27,308 bases of DNA, from IMG/VR virus record IMGVR_UViG_3300044908_000101, positions 1 to 27,308 of that record; one strand, 5' to 3'. The stretch is from a virus. This document shows, piece after piece, positions 22,412-27,308 of the stretch (positions are counted from its first letter, which is position 1; each line of letters opens with the position of its first letter). The notes beneath the pieces are model-generated. The model was not told the origin of the DNA and did no database searches. It saw only the letters and a program-made list of their open reading frames with translations. Both the position numbers and the translations under genes were made by a program.

Positions 22412-22683
22412 CGTTCATCCAGATACTTAATCGCGAGGTCGGCACGAGAGACTTGGACGAAAAACCGAGGCACGAAAGCCTGACGAGTCACGGCGATCAA
22501 ATCACCATACAGGCTGTCGGCGAGCTGCTTGCGTGTCAACTCGTAAGCAGCGTTCATCCTGATTTTAAGCAAATCCTCCGCCGACGGTAGCGCCTTGATC
22601 GGCATGATCGACGTCACCCGAACGATGGCGGGCGCTGCGACCAACGAAATCAGGCCGGTGATGAGAGAGCGGCGATTCAACAT
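22399..22683 (-). CDS. Twin-arginine-type small protein with capsid-like segments
   Basis: A 94-residue protein overlapping the methyltransferase stop and the gcrA start. Residues 1-26 look like a Tat signal or membrane anchor (NRRSLITGLISLVAAPAIVR). Residues 38-60 (LLKIRMNAAYELTRKQLADS and on) align without gaps to capsid residues 121-143 with 12 of 23 identical. Residues 56-88 (DSLYGDLIAVTRQAFVPRFF and on) align to capsid residues 13-45 with 18 of 33 identical. The order of the two segments is swapped compared with the capsid protein. The function is unknown; export and capsid interaction are both guesses. Confidence 0.68.
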   Translation of the reverse strand: MLNRRSLITGLISLVAAPAIVRVTSIMPIKALPSAEDLLKIRMNAAYELTRKQLADSLYGDLIAVTRQAFVPRFFVQVSRADLAIKYLDERWEL

Positions 22684-23462
22684 TCCAGGTACGCCTTTAT
22701 GAATTCGGCCGCGACTTGCGGAACGATGGCATTTCCGTAGGCGCGCAACTGCTCCATCGCGCCGGTAACCCCATGAGCCACGCGACCCACGGCGGGTTCA
22801 ACCTCCCAGAAACCACATTCTTGCCGTGACTCTGCAAACCGTTCCAACGATTGGCCGTTGGCGTGGGCAAAAGCTGCGCCACTACCCAAGCAAGCGGCTG
22901 ACCGGAAGTCAGCGCGCGTCTGGGCGGTTGCGATCCCAGAAGGGTCCGGCCGTCCCGGCGCGTCGGCGTCGGCCACAAACCAGATTCTTTCGCGGATGTG
23001 CGGAGCGCCGACGCCAGCAGCCGGCAATACGGCCGCCCCGACGGCGTAGTCTTTACTCTCCAGGTCAGCGAGCACAAGGTCGAGCCAAAGGGACGCTCGC
23101 GCAACCTGCTCGCCAAAGACAGTTGAAGGGCGGCAGACGCCGATGAGATGGAACCAGAAAGGCCAGAGGTGCCGCTCGTCAGCAAACCCGCCGCCTTTAC
23201 CTGCCGCGGAGAAAGGCTGGCAAGGACAGCTTCCCGTCCAAACCGGGCGATCAGTTGGCCAACCTGCTGTTGCAAGGGCGAGGGGCCATCCACCGATGCC
23301 GGCGAAGAAATGGCACTGGGTGAAGGGGGCGAGGTCGGCGGGTTTGACATCTTGGATCGGGCGCTCGTCGACGGTTCCAGGGGGAATTAATTGTTTCTGA
23401 ATCAGATTTCGCAGCCATTGGGCGGCGTAGGGGTCGATCTCGTTGTACCAGTTCACCCCCAT
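22677..23462 (-). CDS. DNA (cytosine-5) methyltransferase
   Basis: A 261-residue C5 methyltransferase. Motif I is FFAGIGGWPLAL (52-63), motif IV is GSCPCQPFSAAGK with catalytic Cys81, motif VI is FGEQVA (116-121, a Gln for the usual Asn), motif VIII is RERIWFVA (157-164), and motif X is YGNAIVPQVAAEF (from 242). The distance between motifs I and IV is short, as in compact phage enzymes. The target-recognition part is small. The start at 23462 follows a GCGGGGG run; a GTG two codons later is possible. It modifies cytosines in phage or host DNA, perhaps to avoid restriction. Confidence 0.9.
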   Translation of the reverse strand: MGVNWYNEIDPYAAQWLRNLIQKQLIPPGTVDERPIQDVKPADLAPFTQCHFFAGIGGWPLALATAGWPTDRPVWTGSCPCQPFSAAGKGGGFADERHLWPFWFHLIGVCRPSTVFGEQVARASLWLDLVLADLESKDYAVGAAVLPAAGVGAPHIRERIWFVADADAPGRPDPSGIATAQTRADFRSAACLGSGAAFAHANGQSLERFAESRQECGFWEVEPAVGRVAHGVTGAMEQLRAYGNAIVPQVAAEFIKAYLEC

Positions 23463-23554
23463 CCCCCGCACATGGCATGAGCGGTGACGCCGAGAATTAT
23501 CGCGATCTGGGCGTCGGCGATGAGATGTGCGTAGAGGTTCCAGAGGTCGGGCAT
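23453..23554 (-). CDS. Possible 33-residue ORF before the C5 methyltransferase
   Basis: A short frame (MPDLWNLYAHLIADAQIAII and on) whose stop overlaps the methyltransferase start region. It is hydrophobic in the middle. There is no ribosome site, but TTCACTACA, half of the shared palindrome, ends one base before the ATG. It could be a leader peptide or a chance ORF. Confidence 0.3.
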   Translation of the reverse strand: MPDLWNLYAHLIADAQIAIILGVTAHAMCGGWG

Positions 23555-23588
23555 TTGTAGTGAAAGATTGCATGGGGGGAGGGAGGGG

Positions 23589-24050
23589 TCAAGGGGATTC
23601 CAAAATGAAGGCCGCGATATGACGGCCGGTGCCTTTTCCAACGGAGTTATCCTCAATCGCGAGCCAACGAACGTCGCCAAGGTTGCGGACCCGCGTTCCA
23701 ATTGCGGACAGGAGCATCAATACCCATTTGTCGACGGGATAAACAAGAACAACTAATTTTCCTTTTTGCTGCTCAATTATCGCTTTTCGAACCCAAGCGG
23801 TCGGTCCTTTCTTTTTACCTTCGTGAATTATGCTGCCGAATGGTGGATTGACGTAATTGCGCAGGCCCCATTCACACGTCAGTCCATCAAAGTCGGGCGG
23901 AAGAGGGTGCGGGCAAGGATCGAAATCAAAATTAAATTCAGCATTTAATTGAGCGTAGAGCGCGGGCGGCGTGAGCCAATAATGCTTGCCGTCGGCGCCG
24001 TTGCCGAGGTGGAATTTATTGTTTTGCGGGCGAAGTTGAGATTGGTGCAT
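23589..24050 (-). CDS. Dam-like N6-adenine DNA methyltransferase
   Basis: A 153-residue protein (159 if started at a GTG at 24068). It has the phage Dam-type pattern YWLTPPALYAQLNAEFNFDF then DPCPHPLPPDF and the catalytic NPPF in RNYVNPPFGS. GKLVVLVYPVDKWV and GRHIAAFILESP follow as later strands. NPPF replaces the more common D/NPPY, as in other members of this family. It likely methylates adenines in phage DNA. No ribosome site is visible; TATAAT lies seven bases before the ATG, so a leaderless transcript is possible but the -35 is poor. Confidence 0.8.
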   Translation of the reverse strand: MHQSQLRPQNNKFHLGNGADGKHYWLTPPALYAQLNAEFNFDFDPCPHPLPPDFDGLTCEWGLRNYVNPPFGSIIHEGKKKGPTAWVRKAIIEQQKGKLVVLVYPVDKWVLMLLSAIGTRVRNLGDVRWLAIEDNSVGKGTGRHIAAFILESP

Positions 24051-24229
24051 GGCAGGAATTATAAGCACGAAATGAGAGGGGATGCACTACAAATTTTTGG
24101 AAAAATTCCGGGGGACACGTGGGGTGAGGTGCCTCGAAACTCCTGTCTTCGCAGTCCATCGCCTCGCGCAATGGTTGAGGTAGTGGCGGTTGCGCAGCTA
24201 CATTTTGTCGCATTGTCGCACTTACCCTA

Positions 24230-24283
24230 TTACCGCTGACCTAAGTTACTGAACGGTAAGTAGTGCATGGTCGGCAAGAACAC
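24230..24283 (-). CDS. 17-residue leader ORF with strong ribosome site
   Basis: A GTG start seven bases after GGAGG, reading MFLPTMHYLPFSNLGQR and ending in a double stop TAA-TAG. The ribosome site is as good as any in the window. It lies about 180 bases upstream of the adenine methyltransferase gene. It may be a leader peptide or a gene remnant. Confidence 0.35.
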   Translation of the reverse strand: MFLPTMHYLPFSNLGQR

Positions 24284-24331
24284 CTTATTACCTCCGAGCC
24301 CTGAATCGCACGCCGCTCGCGAGGCGTTTTG

Positions 24332-24385
24332 TTGTAATGATTGAGGAATTTACCCGCTTCATTTCTCAATTGTAACTGAGAAATG
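24332..24385. repeat. Overlapping direct and inverted repeats
   Basis: CATTTCTCA at 24360-24368 pairs perfectly with TGAGAAATG at 24377-24385 (9 bp, 8-base loop). The left arm can instead pair with ATTGAGGAAT at 24340-24349 (one mismatch). The two outer arms form a direct repeat (TTGTAATGATTGAGGAAT and TTGTAACTGAGAAAT). This gives three half-sites or two alternative hairpins, suited to an operator or attenuator in the divergent region. Confidence 0.5.
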
Positions 24386-24501
24386 CGGTTGTAGTACGCG
24401 CGGTGCAACTAATCGAGGATATCGGAGGTGATTCGCTGGCTGAGCGGCGCTTGGTCAAGGGGGGAGGTGCGCTGGGAGACGGCTCGCAGTAGAATGCGAA
24501 A

Positions 24502-24915
24502 ATGACGCTTGACCGACAATCGGAATTTACCCTTGCCGCGCGCGATAGCAGGCCTCTAGAGCACCGCGATTCGCTCCCGGGCAAGACGGAAGCATCGCCT
24601 TTCTGGCGCGCAATGGTGCTCCTAATCGAGCCGCCCTACACCCGCGACAAACTCGTCAATTTCTTCGAACAGCGCGCGCAATACGCGGCAATTCGCAATT
24701 GGCGCTATGGCCATCGCATCCCGCCCGATTGGGCGTCCGAAATGATTCGGCATGAATTAGAGCGGCGCGCTGCAGCGCTCAAAAGCGTGGCCCAGTCACT
24801 CGCTAAACGCGGACCGGGGCCAGCGATCCGCGGCACAGCTCAGCTGCACGCGTGGCGCGCCAAGCAAGCGGAGGAACGCGAGGCAAAGAAAAAGGCCTCC
24901 GAAGAGGCCTCTTAA
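24502..24915 (+). CDS. Hypothetical plus-strand protein, possible DNA-binding
   Basis: A 137-residue basic protein. Residues 34-90 (FWRAMVLLIEPPYTRDKLVN; YAAIRNWRYGHRIPPDWASE; MIRHELERRAAALKSVAQSL) look like a helical domain with a possible helix-turn-helix (AIRNWRYGHRIPPDWASEMI). The last 20 residues are Lys/Glu/Ala-rich and are encoded by a degenerate copy of the terminator cassette repeat, so the gene end may have been rewritten by that repeat. There is no clear ribosome site before the ATG, and an in-frame stop lies nine bases upstream. Confidence 0.6.
   Translation: MTLDRQSEFTLAARDSRPLEHRDSLPGKTEASPFWRAMVLLIEPPYTRDKLVNFFEQRAQYAAIRNWRYGHRIPPDWASEMIRHELERRAAALKSVAQSLAKRGPGPAIRGTAQLHAWRAKQAEEREAKKKASEEAS
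24865..24913 (-). terminator. Terminator cassette copy A (degenerate)
   Basis: AGGCCTC-CGAA-GAGGCCT (24893-24910), read on the minus strand as a TTCG-loop hairpin followed by TTTTTCTTT. The adjacent 17-base segment at 24865-24881 (AAGCGGAGGAACGCGA core) matches copies B and C. The TTGACA box of the other copies has decayed here. It overlaps the 3' end of the plus-strand gene. Confidence 0.6.
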
Positions 24916-24942
24916 ATTCCGCGCCATCCCCAGCCATTAGGC

Positions 24943-24977
24943 CTCGGGTGTCAAGCGGAGGAACGCGAAAAGAAAAG
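24943..24977. repeat. 35-base perfect direct repeat, first copy
   Basis: Identical over 35 bases to 25268-25302. The repeat holds the TTGACA box, the AAGCGGAGGAACGCGA segment and the T-tract of the terminator as read on the minus strand. A shorter match lies at 24865-24881. Confidence 0.9.
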
Positions 24978-24995
24978 AGCGGCCGAAGCCGCTCT
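24943..24995 (-). terminator. Terminator cassette copy B
   Basis: AGAGCGGC-CGAA-GCCGCTCT (24976-24995), on the minus strand a perfect 8-bp TTCG-loop hairpin followed by TTTTCTTTTC. It ends the gene at 25002-25205, whose stop lies six bases before it. A TTGACA box follows (24954-24949), but no -10 or gene comes after it before terminator A. It shares a 35-base identical segment with copy C. Confidence 0.8.
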
Positions 24996-25001
24996 ACCGG
25001 T

Positions 25002-25205
25002 TCAATAAATTTCAACGATCAATTCACCGTCTTTGTAAATATGGACCGCTTCCAAGGGCGCGGACGCTTCGCATGCCCTCTTATAGGCGTCGGACAGCAT
25101 GTATAATGCTTCCCACTTGGCCTCTTTGAATGTGTCCGCTGACCGCTCCGCATCGCACCCGTTGTCAACATCAGTGGCGCTTTGGAATCCTAAAAGTTTG
25201 TACAT
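25002..25205 (-). CDS. Small acidic early-type protein
   Basis: A 67-residue acidic protein (MYKLLGFQSATDVDNGCDAE; FKEAKWEALYMLSDAYKRAC; VHIYKDGELIVEIY) with a GAGGAGAG site before its ATG. It has its own promoter (copy C cassette) and its own terminator (copy B), so it is a single-gene unit. The fold looks like strand, long helix, two strands. Small acidic proteins in such units are often early host-takeover or inhibitor proteins; this is inference from layout only. Confidence 0.72.
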   Translation of the reverse strand: MYKLLGFQSATDVDNGCDAERSADTFKEAKWEALYMLSDAYKRACEASAPLEAVHIYKDGELIVEIY

Positions 25206-25249
25206 GTCCGTCTCTCCTCAATTCAACCGCAAAGTGTTTCGACGCAATT

Positions 25250-25279
25250 ATTAAAGCACGGCTTTGGCTCGGGTGTCAA
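25250..25279 (-). promoter_or_regulatory. Promoter of cassette C
   Basis: TTGACA (25279-25274), an 18-base spacer, then TTTAAT (25255-25250) on the minus strand, within CGTGCTTTAATAATTGCG, an 18-base segment shared with cassette D. It drives the gene at 25002-25205. Confidence 0.75.
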
Positions 25280-25302
25280 GCGGAGGAACGCGAAAAGAAA
25301 AG
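25268..25302. repeat. 35-base perfect direct repeat, second copy
   Basis: Identical to 24943-24977. It joins the T-tract of terminator C to the -35 box of promoter C, which is why the two functions travel together. Confidence 0.9.
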
Positions 25303-25324
25303 GGCCAGCGAATTGCTGGCCCTT
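25300..25324 (-). terminator. Terminator of cassette C
   Basis: AAGGGCCAGC-GAATT-GCTGGCCCTT, a perfect 10-bp stem, followed on the minus strand by TTTTCTTTTC. It lies 14 bases after the stop of the gene at 25338-25538. The stem sequence differs fully from copies A and B while the flank is identical. Confidence 0.85.
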
Positions 25325-25337
25325 GAACGCGAACAGC

Positions 25338-25538
25338 CTATTGACAGGCGCGCCAGTCAGTCTGCCGGTGTTCGCGCCGACCCTGAATATCAATTGTCTT
25401 CAGCATCGAAGCCCGATTCGGCCAAACTTGGTAAACAACGTCAAAGTTCATCCCGGCTTGGCTGCGCTTTGCGGTACGTTCGGGATGTTCCGGAACGTGT
25501 TTAATGCTATCAGCGAAAGAAAGCGTATAGAGTTTCAT
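25338..25538 (-). CDS. Small basic early-type protein
   Basis: A 66-residue basic protein (MKLYTLSFADSIKHVPEHPE; RTAKRSQAGMNFDVVYQVWP; SMLKTIDIQGRREHRQTDW). The start at 25538 follows a GGGGAGTAAGGGAA purine run; a longer in-frame form reaches into the leader. It has its own promoter (cassette D) and terminator (cassette C). It probably forms a small alpha/beta domain. No family is recognised. Confidence 0.7.
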   Translation of the reverse strand: MKLYTLSFADSIKHVPEHPERTAKRSQAGMNFDVVYQVWPNRASMLKTIDIQGRREHRQTDWRACQ

Positions 25539-25576
25539 TTCCCTTACTCCCCTTCCAAGGTGTTTCAACCGCAATT

Positions 25577-25606
25577 ATTAAAGCACGACTTCGGCGCGTT
25601 CGTCAA
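25577..25606 (-). promoter_or_regulatory. Promoter of cassette D
   Basis: TTGACG (25606-25601), an 18-base spacer, then TTTAAT (25582-25577) on the minus strand. The -10 region and the following bases match promoter C (GTGCTTTAATAATTGCG and a nearby GAAACAC). The -35 begins within the T-tract end of terminator D. Confidence 0.75.
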
Positions 25607-25611
25607 GAAAA

Positions 25612-25636
25612 AAGAGCGGCTGCATTGGCCGCTCTT
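25612..25636 (-). terminator. Terminator of cassette D
   Basis: AAGAGCGGC-TGCATTG-GCCGCTCTT, a perfect 9-bp stem, followed by TTTTTTCTTGAC on the minus strand. The stem starts with the same AGAGCGGC as copy B. It lies seven bases after the stop of an ORF remnant at 25643. Confidence 0.85.
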
Positions 25637-25642
25637 GAACGA

Positions 25643-25768
25643 TTAAAACTCAATCTCGGCATAGGCCGGCGCGGGACTCGGTGCCCGAGGGGGTACGCCA
25701 GGCCGCGTCAGATCAATTATTTCGGGCTGAAATATTTCGTGATTATTAAACGCTTTCGGATTTTGCTA
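25643..25768 (-). pseudogene. Possible gene remnant without a start codon
   Basis: A 41-codon open stretch ending in TAA seven bases before terminator D. It reads HEIFQPEIIDLTRPGVPPRA then PSPAPAYAEIEF, which looks coding. It has no ATG, GTG or TTG and is closed upstream by TAG. By the cassette layout a third single-gene unit is expected here, so this may be its decayed 3' end. A CTG or ATT start cannot be excluded. Confidence 0.3.
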
Positions 25769-25800
25769 TCTTTGACGCAGCAAATGAAGGGACAACGAAA

Positions 25801-26085
25801 ATGGCAAAGAAAAACATTATTGCGGTCGGTACTCGTGTCGCCCTTTCTGCGAACTTCCTCCGCAACACAGGGCAGATGACTGGCCCTGCTGGATCGCGGC
25901 GTGGCACTGTTGTGGGTTTTGAAGGCAGTCAATTCGCACGGGTGCGTTGGGATACCGGAGTTGACTACGCGGCATTGTCGGCACAATGGGGCGAAGATTT
26001 CGCCGAAGACGTTCGCGTCAACGGTTCAATGGTGAATATCGGTAATCTTGCTGCAATCGGGTCGTCTGCTATGTCGGCGAATTAA
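25801..26085 (+). CDS. Small SH3/KOW-like phage protein
   Basis: A 94-residue plus-strand protein with GAAGGGA upstream of its ATG. The opening MAKKNIIAVGTRVALSANFL is followed by RRGTVVGFEGSQFARVRWDT, a strand-loop-strand typical of small SH3 or KOW folds that bind nucleic acid or protein. It ends VNIGNLAAIGSSAMSAN. I recall this general pattern in phage genomes, with no set function. An extended -10 (TGCTATCTT) lies about 30 bases upstream, with no clear -35. Confidence 0.72.
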   Translation: MAKKNIIAVGTRVALSANFLRNTGQMTGPAGSRRGTVVGFEGSQFARVRWDTGVDYAALSAQWGEDFAEDVRVNGSMVNIGNLAAIGSSAMSAN

Positions 26086-26255
26086 ATCGCAATCAAGCAC
26101 CAGCGCTCTTGACATACCCCCTGTGAGGTACGCCTCAAGCTGGACGATAACGGTAGCGGATACGTTGTCGTGGCGAATTGAGTCGGCAATCATTCCCGGC
26201 CAAGTCGTACGCCAAGCGCTTTGCGGCGGTGCACCTATACGTAACGGATAAGGAT

Positions 26256-26281
26256 TTTTTGTAACGCCACCGTTACAAAAA
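26256..26281. repeat. Perfect 11-bp inverted repeat
   Basis: TTTTTGTAACG-CCAC-CGTTACAAAAA. The stem has A/T tracts on both sides, so it could serve as a bidirectional terminator for the plus-strand gene ending at 26085 or as part of an origin. Each arm contains the GTAAC pentamer that recurs to its right. Confidence 0.65.
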
Positions 26282-26300
26282 TTCGCTTTCAATTCCAATG

Positions 26301-26449
26301 TGGTAACTGGTGTAACTGTTGTAACTTATATTGGAGTAGAGTAGTAATAACCAACCACCACTCCCCGCCATCCATATATACGCCTTTAATAATACGCTCC
26401 CGATTCCTACAGCTCTATGGGAATCAGTTGTTACACCGTTACCCGTTAC
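26301..26449. repeat. Iteron-like GTAAC cluster
   Basis: Three tandem 9-base units, TGGTAACTG, GTGTAACTG and TTGTAACTT, lie at 26301-26327. Three inverted GTTAC units lie at 26430-26449. Between them is an AT-rich stretch. Tandem iterons flanking an AT-rich segment are a usual mark of replication origins or of a repressor binding array. Confidence 0.5.
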
Positions 26450-26456
26450 AGCGTTT

Positions 26457-26792
26457 TCAGTGTAGTGCCATGAGCCTTTCGTTCGCCGGATCGGCGGTCA
26501 TCATGGCCCACATGGTGAAGTGAAATTCCTTAGCGTTTTTAATTACTTCTCTCGTCTCTGGAGCGTACTCGAACAAGTAGCCCACGACCTCGCTCGCGGC
26601 GTCTCCGAGCGTCGTTTGGAGGGTGATCGGCACCGTTACGCCTCCCAACTTTGCCGCCAACTCCTTGGATTTGACGCGCATGGCGGTTATGATCTTGTCC
26701 AAGTCTTTGATATCGCTGGTCATTACGAAGCTGTGCAGCGTCAAGCCGACTGTCAGTTCCATTGTCAGCAGGTAACTTTCTACCTTTTTCAT
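26457..26792 (-). CDS. Hypothetical protein downstream of the primase/helicase
   Basis: A 111-residue protein whose ATG overlaps the primase/helicase stop (ATGA). It contains MELTVGLTLHSFVMTSDIKD, helix DKIITAMRVKSKELAAKLGG, strand VTVPITLQTTLG and a helical end (APETREVIKNAKEFHFTMWA). No family is recognised. It is probably co-expressed with the replication gene. Confidence 0.65.
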   Translation of the reverse strand: MKKVESYLLTMELTVGLTLHSFVMTSDIKDLDKIITAMRVKSKELAAKLGGVTVPITLQTTLGDAASEVVGYLFEYAPETREVIKNAKEFHFTMWAMMTADPANERLMALH

Positions 26793-27308
26793 TTATCCAG
26801 TTCCTTTTCTCGCGTGTAGCCTCTAAATACAAATTTGCCATCCCGAACTAGCTTTGGGCCTTCCCAGCCATTTTTACGCATGGCGTGCGCCACTCTTTTT
26901 GTCATCCAATGGCTTTGCTGTGCGCTCGGAATTTTCAAAATCATTTCGAGCACGTCCCGCGACGAGATGATTTTGCCCTTGATATCTGTCAAAGCATCTT
27001 CCCACGGGTCGGTCTCCCGCCGGCTTTCTTGCCTGACCGCGGCTTCCCCCCAGAATTTCGGATGCAGAATAAGCGACGCTCCCCGTTCCTTGACGAGCGC
27101 TTCCGCCCACAGTTGGTCCCGATCCCGACGCAACCCTTCCAAATCTATATCTCCAGTTGCGATAGGCCAGAACCTCCTATTGCCGGTTGGTGAAGTCAGG
27201 TACAGGTTGGGGTTGGTGGTGGCGTACAGCACGCATGTCCGCGGCTTGTCGACCCTGAAATGGCCATAGGCGGGCCTGGCGCGGTCCGTGGTGCGGCTTG
27301 CGAAAGCC
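26789..27308 (-). CDS. VapE-type primase/helicase, C-terminal part (5' end outside window)
   Basis: The frame is open to the right edge, so at least 172 codons of a larger gene are present. The visible sequence has FASRTTDRARPAYGHFRVDK, then CVLYATTNPNLYLTSPTGNR and RFWPIATGDIDL, the characteristic end of the virulence-associated E / primase-helicase ATPase domain (arginine-finger region before the conserved GNRRFWP). DQLWAEALVKERG follows, then a C-terminal winged-helix-like part (SSRDVLEMILKIPSAQQSHW; TKRVAHAMRKNGWEGPKLVR). These proteins unwind and prime DNA in phage replication. An internal GTG could be mistaken for the start. Confidence 0.85.
   Translation of the reverse strand, partial: AFASRTTDRARPAYGHFRVDKPRTCVLYATTNPNLYLTSPTGNRRFWPIATGDIDLEGLRRDRDQLWAEALVKERGASLILHPKFWGEAAVRQESRRETDPWEDALTDIKGKIISSRDVLEMILKIPSAQQSHWMTKRVAHAMRKNGWEGPKLVRDGKFVFRGYTREKELDK

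Larger units (their letters stand above)
24051..24501. promoter_or_regulatory. 450-base divergent regulatory region
   Basis: This gap separates the minus-strand methyltransferase group from the plus-strand gene at 24502. It is rich in short signals: a half palindrome at 24084-24092, another half site near 24258, a 17-residue ORF with a perfect GGAGG site at 24230-24283 on the minus strand, a GC hairpin followed by TTTTG near 24311-24330, and the ATTGAG/CTCAAT repeats at 24332-24385. I see no longer coding sequence. It probably controls both gene groups. Confidence 0.5.
26086..26456. other. 370-base non-coding region with GTAAC repeats
   Basis: This gap lies between two convergent genes. Its left part (26086-26240) has short weak ORFs on both strands, including a minus-strand ORF with AGGGGGT just before an ATG that overlaps the plus-strand gene; neither is convincing. 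Its right part (26241-26449) holds nine GTAAC or GTTAC pentamers, a long hairpin and an AT-rich segment. The layout beside a primase/helicase gene fits a replication origin. Confidence 0.5.

Noticed and set aside
22677-23573. 298-residue form of the C5 methyltransferase
   Set aside because: The first 37 residues are Arg/His/Ser-rich without family resemblance; the enzyme-like sequence begins at MGVNWYNEIDPYA.
24050-24068. TATAAT just upstream of the adenine methyltransferase ATG as a firm promoter
   Set aside because: The matching -35 position is TGCATC, which fits poorly, so I mention it only as possible.
26026-26298. 90-codon minus-strand frame overlapping the SH3-like plus-strand gene
   Set aside because: It overlaps a gene with a better start and ribosome site. 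An internal ATG after AGGGGGT gives only 29 residues, again overlapping. Codon use is not persuasive.
1-27308. tRNA genes and CRISPR arrays
   Set aside because: I saw no cloverleaf-like sequence and no regularly spaced repeats with spacers; the repeated cassettes at 24865-25636 are terminator-promoter units.

Overview
The window is part of a tailed double-stranded DNA phage (or prophage) genome. The host is probably an alphaproteobacterium, because the window encodes a complete GcrA-like protein, a cell-cycle regulator family known from Alphaproteobacteria. Nearly all genes lie on the minus strand in tightly overlapping (ATGA, GTGA or TGATG) arrays read from right to left. A few small genes interrupt this on the plus strand. 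Both ends cut through genes.

Region by region. (1) 1-11548 is the packaging and head module. In transcription order it holds the large terminase, two small proteins, a zinc-ribbon protein, the portal, a run of small proteins, a scaffold-like coiled-coil protein, the major capsid protein, a glycine-rich structural protein and the start of a head-tail adaptor-like protein. A three-gene plus-strand operon led by a helix-turn-helix protein sits inside it at 5550-6315. (2) 11545-13261 carries small proteins, a KTSC-domain protein and a DEDDh exonuclease. (3) 13279-21132 is a glycan island: an FkbM methyltransferase with an extra N-terminal domain, a TPR glycosyltransferase, a serine recombinase, a sugar-nucleotide epimerase, a glycosyltransferase with an added beta-rich domain, a DDDN glycosyltransferase and small partners. 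(4) 21134-24050 is a regulation and DNA-modification module: a ribbon-helix-helix protein, a four-cysteine HiPIP-like protein, GcrA, a small twin-arginine-type protein with capsid-like segments, a C5-cytosine methyltransferase and a Dam-like adenine methyltransferase. (5) 24051-27308 is an early-type region. It holds single small genes separated by repeated terminator-promoter cassettes, a small SH3-like protein, a GTAAC-rich non-coding segment that may be an origin, and the 3' part of a VapE-type primase/helicase gene.

How the genes may fit together: the right end replicates and regulates, the methyltransferases modify phage DNA, the glycan island probably decorates the virion, the DNA or the host envelope, and the left end builds and fills the head. 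The most unusual observations are the 94-residue protein at 22399-22683 that resembles two separate pieces of this phage's own capsid protein in swapped order, the repeated terminator-promoter cassettes at 24865-25636, the shared TGTAGTG-N5-CACTACA palindrome at two gene boundaries, and the GTAAC cluster beside the primase gene. All functions are read from sequence motifs by eye; no database search was possible.
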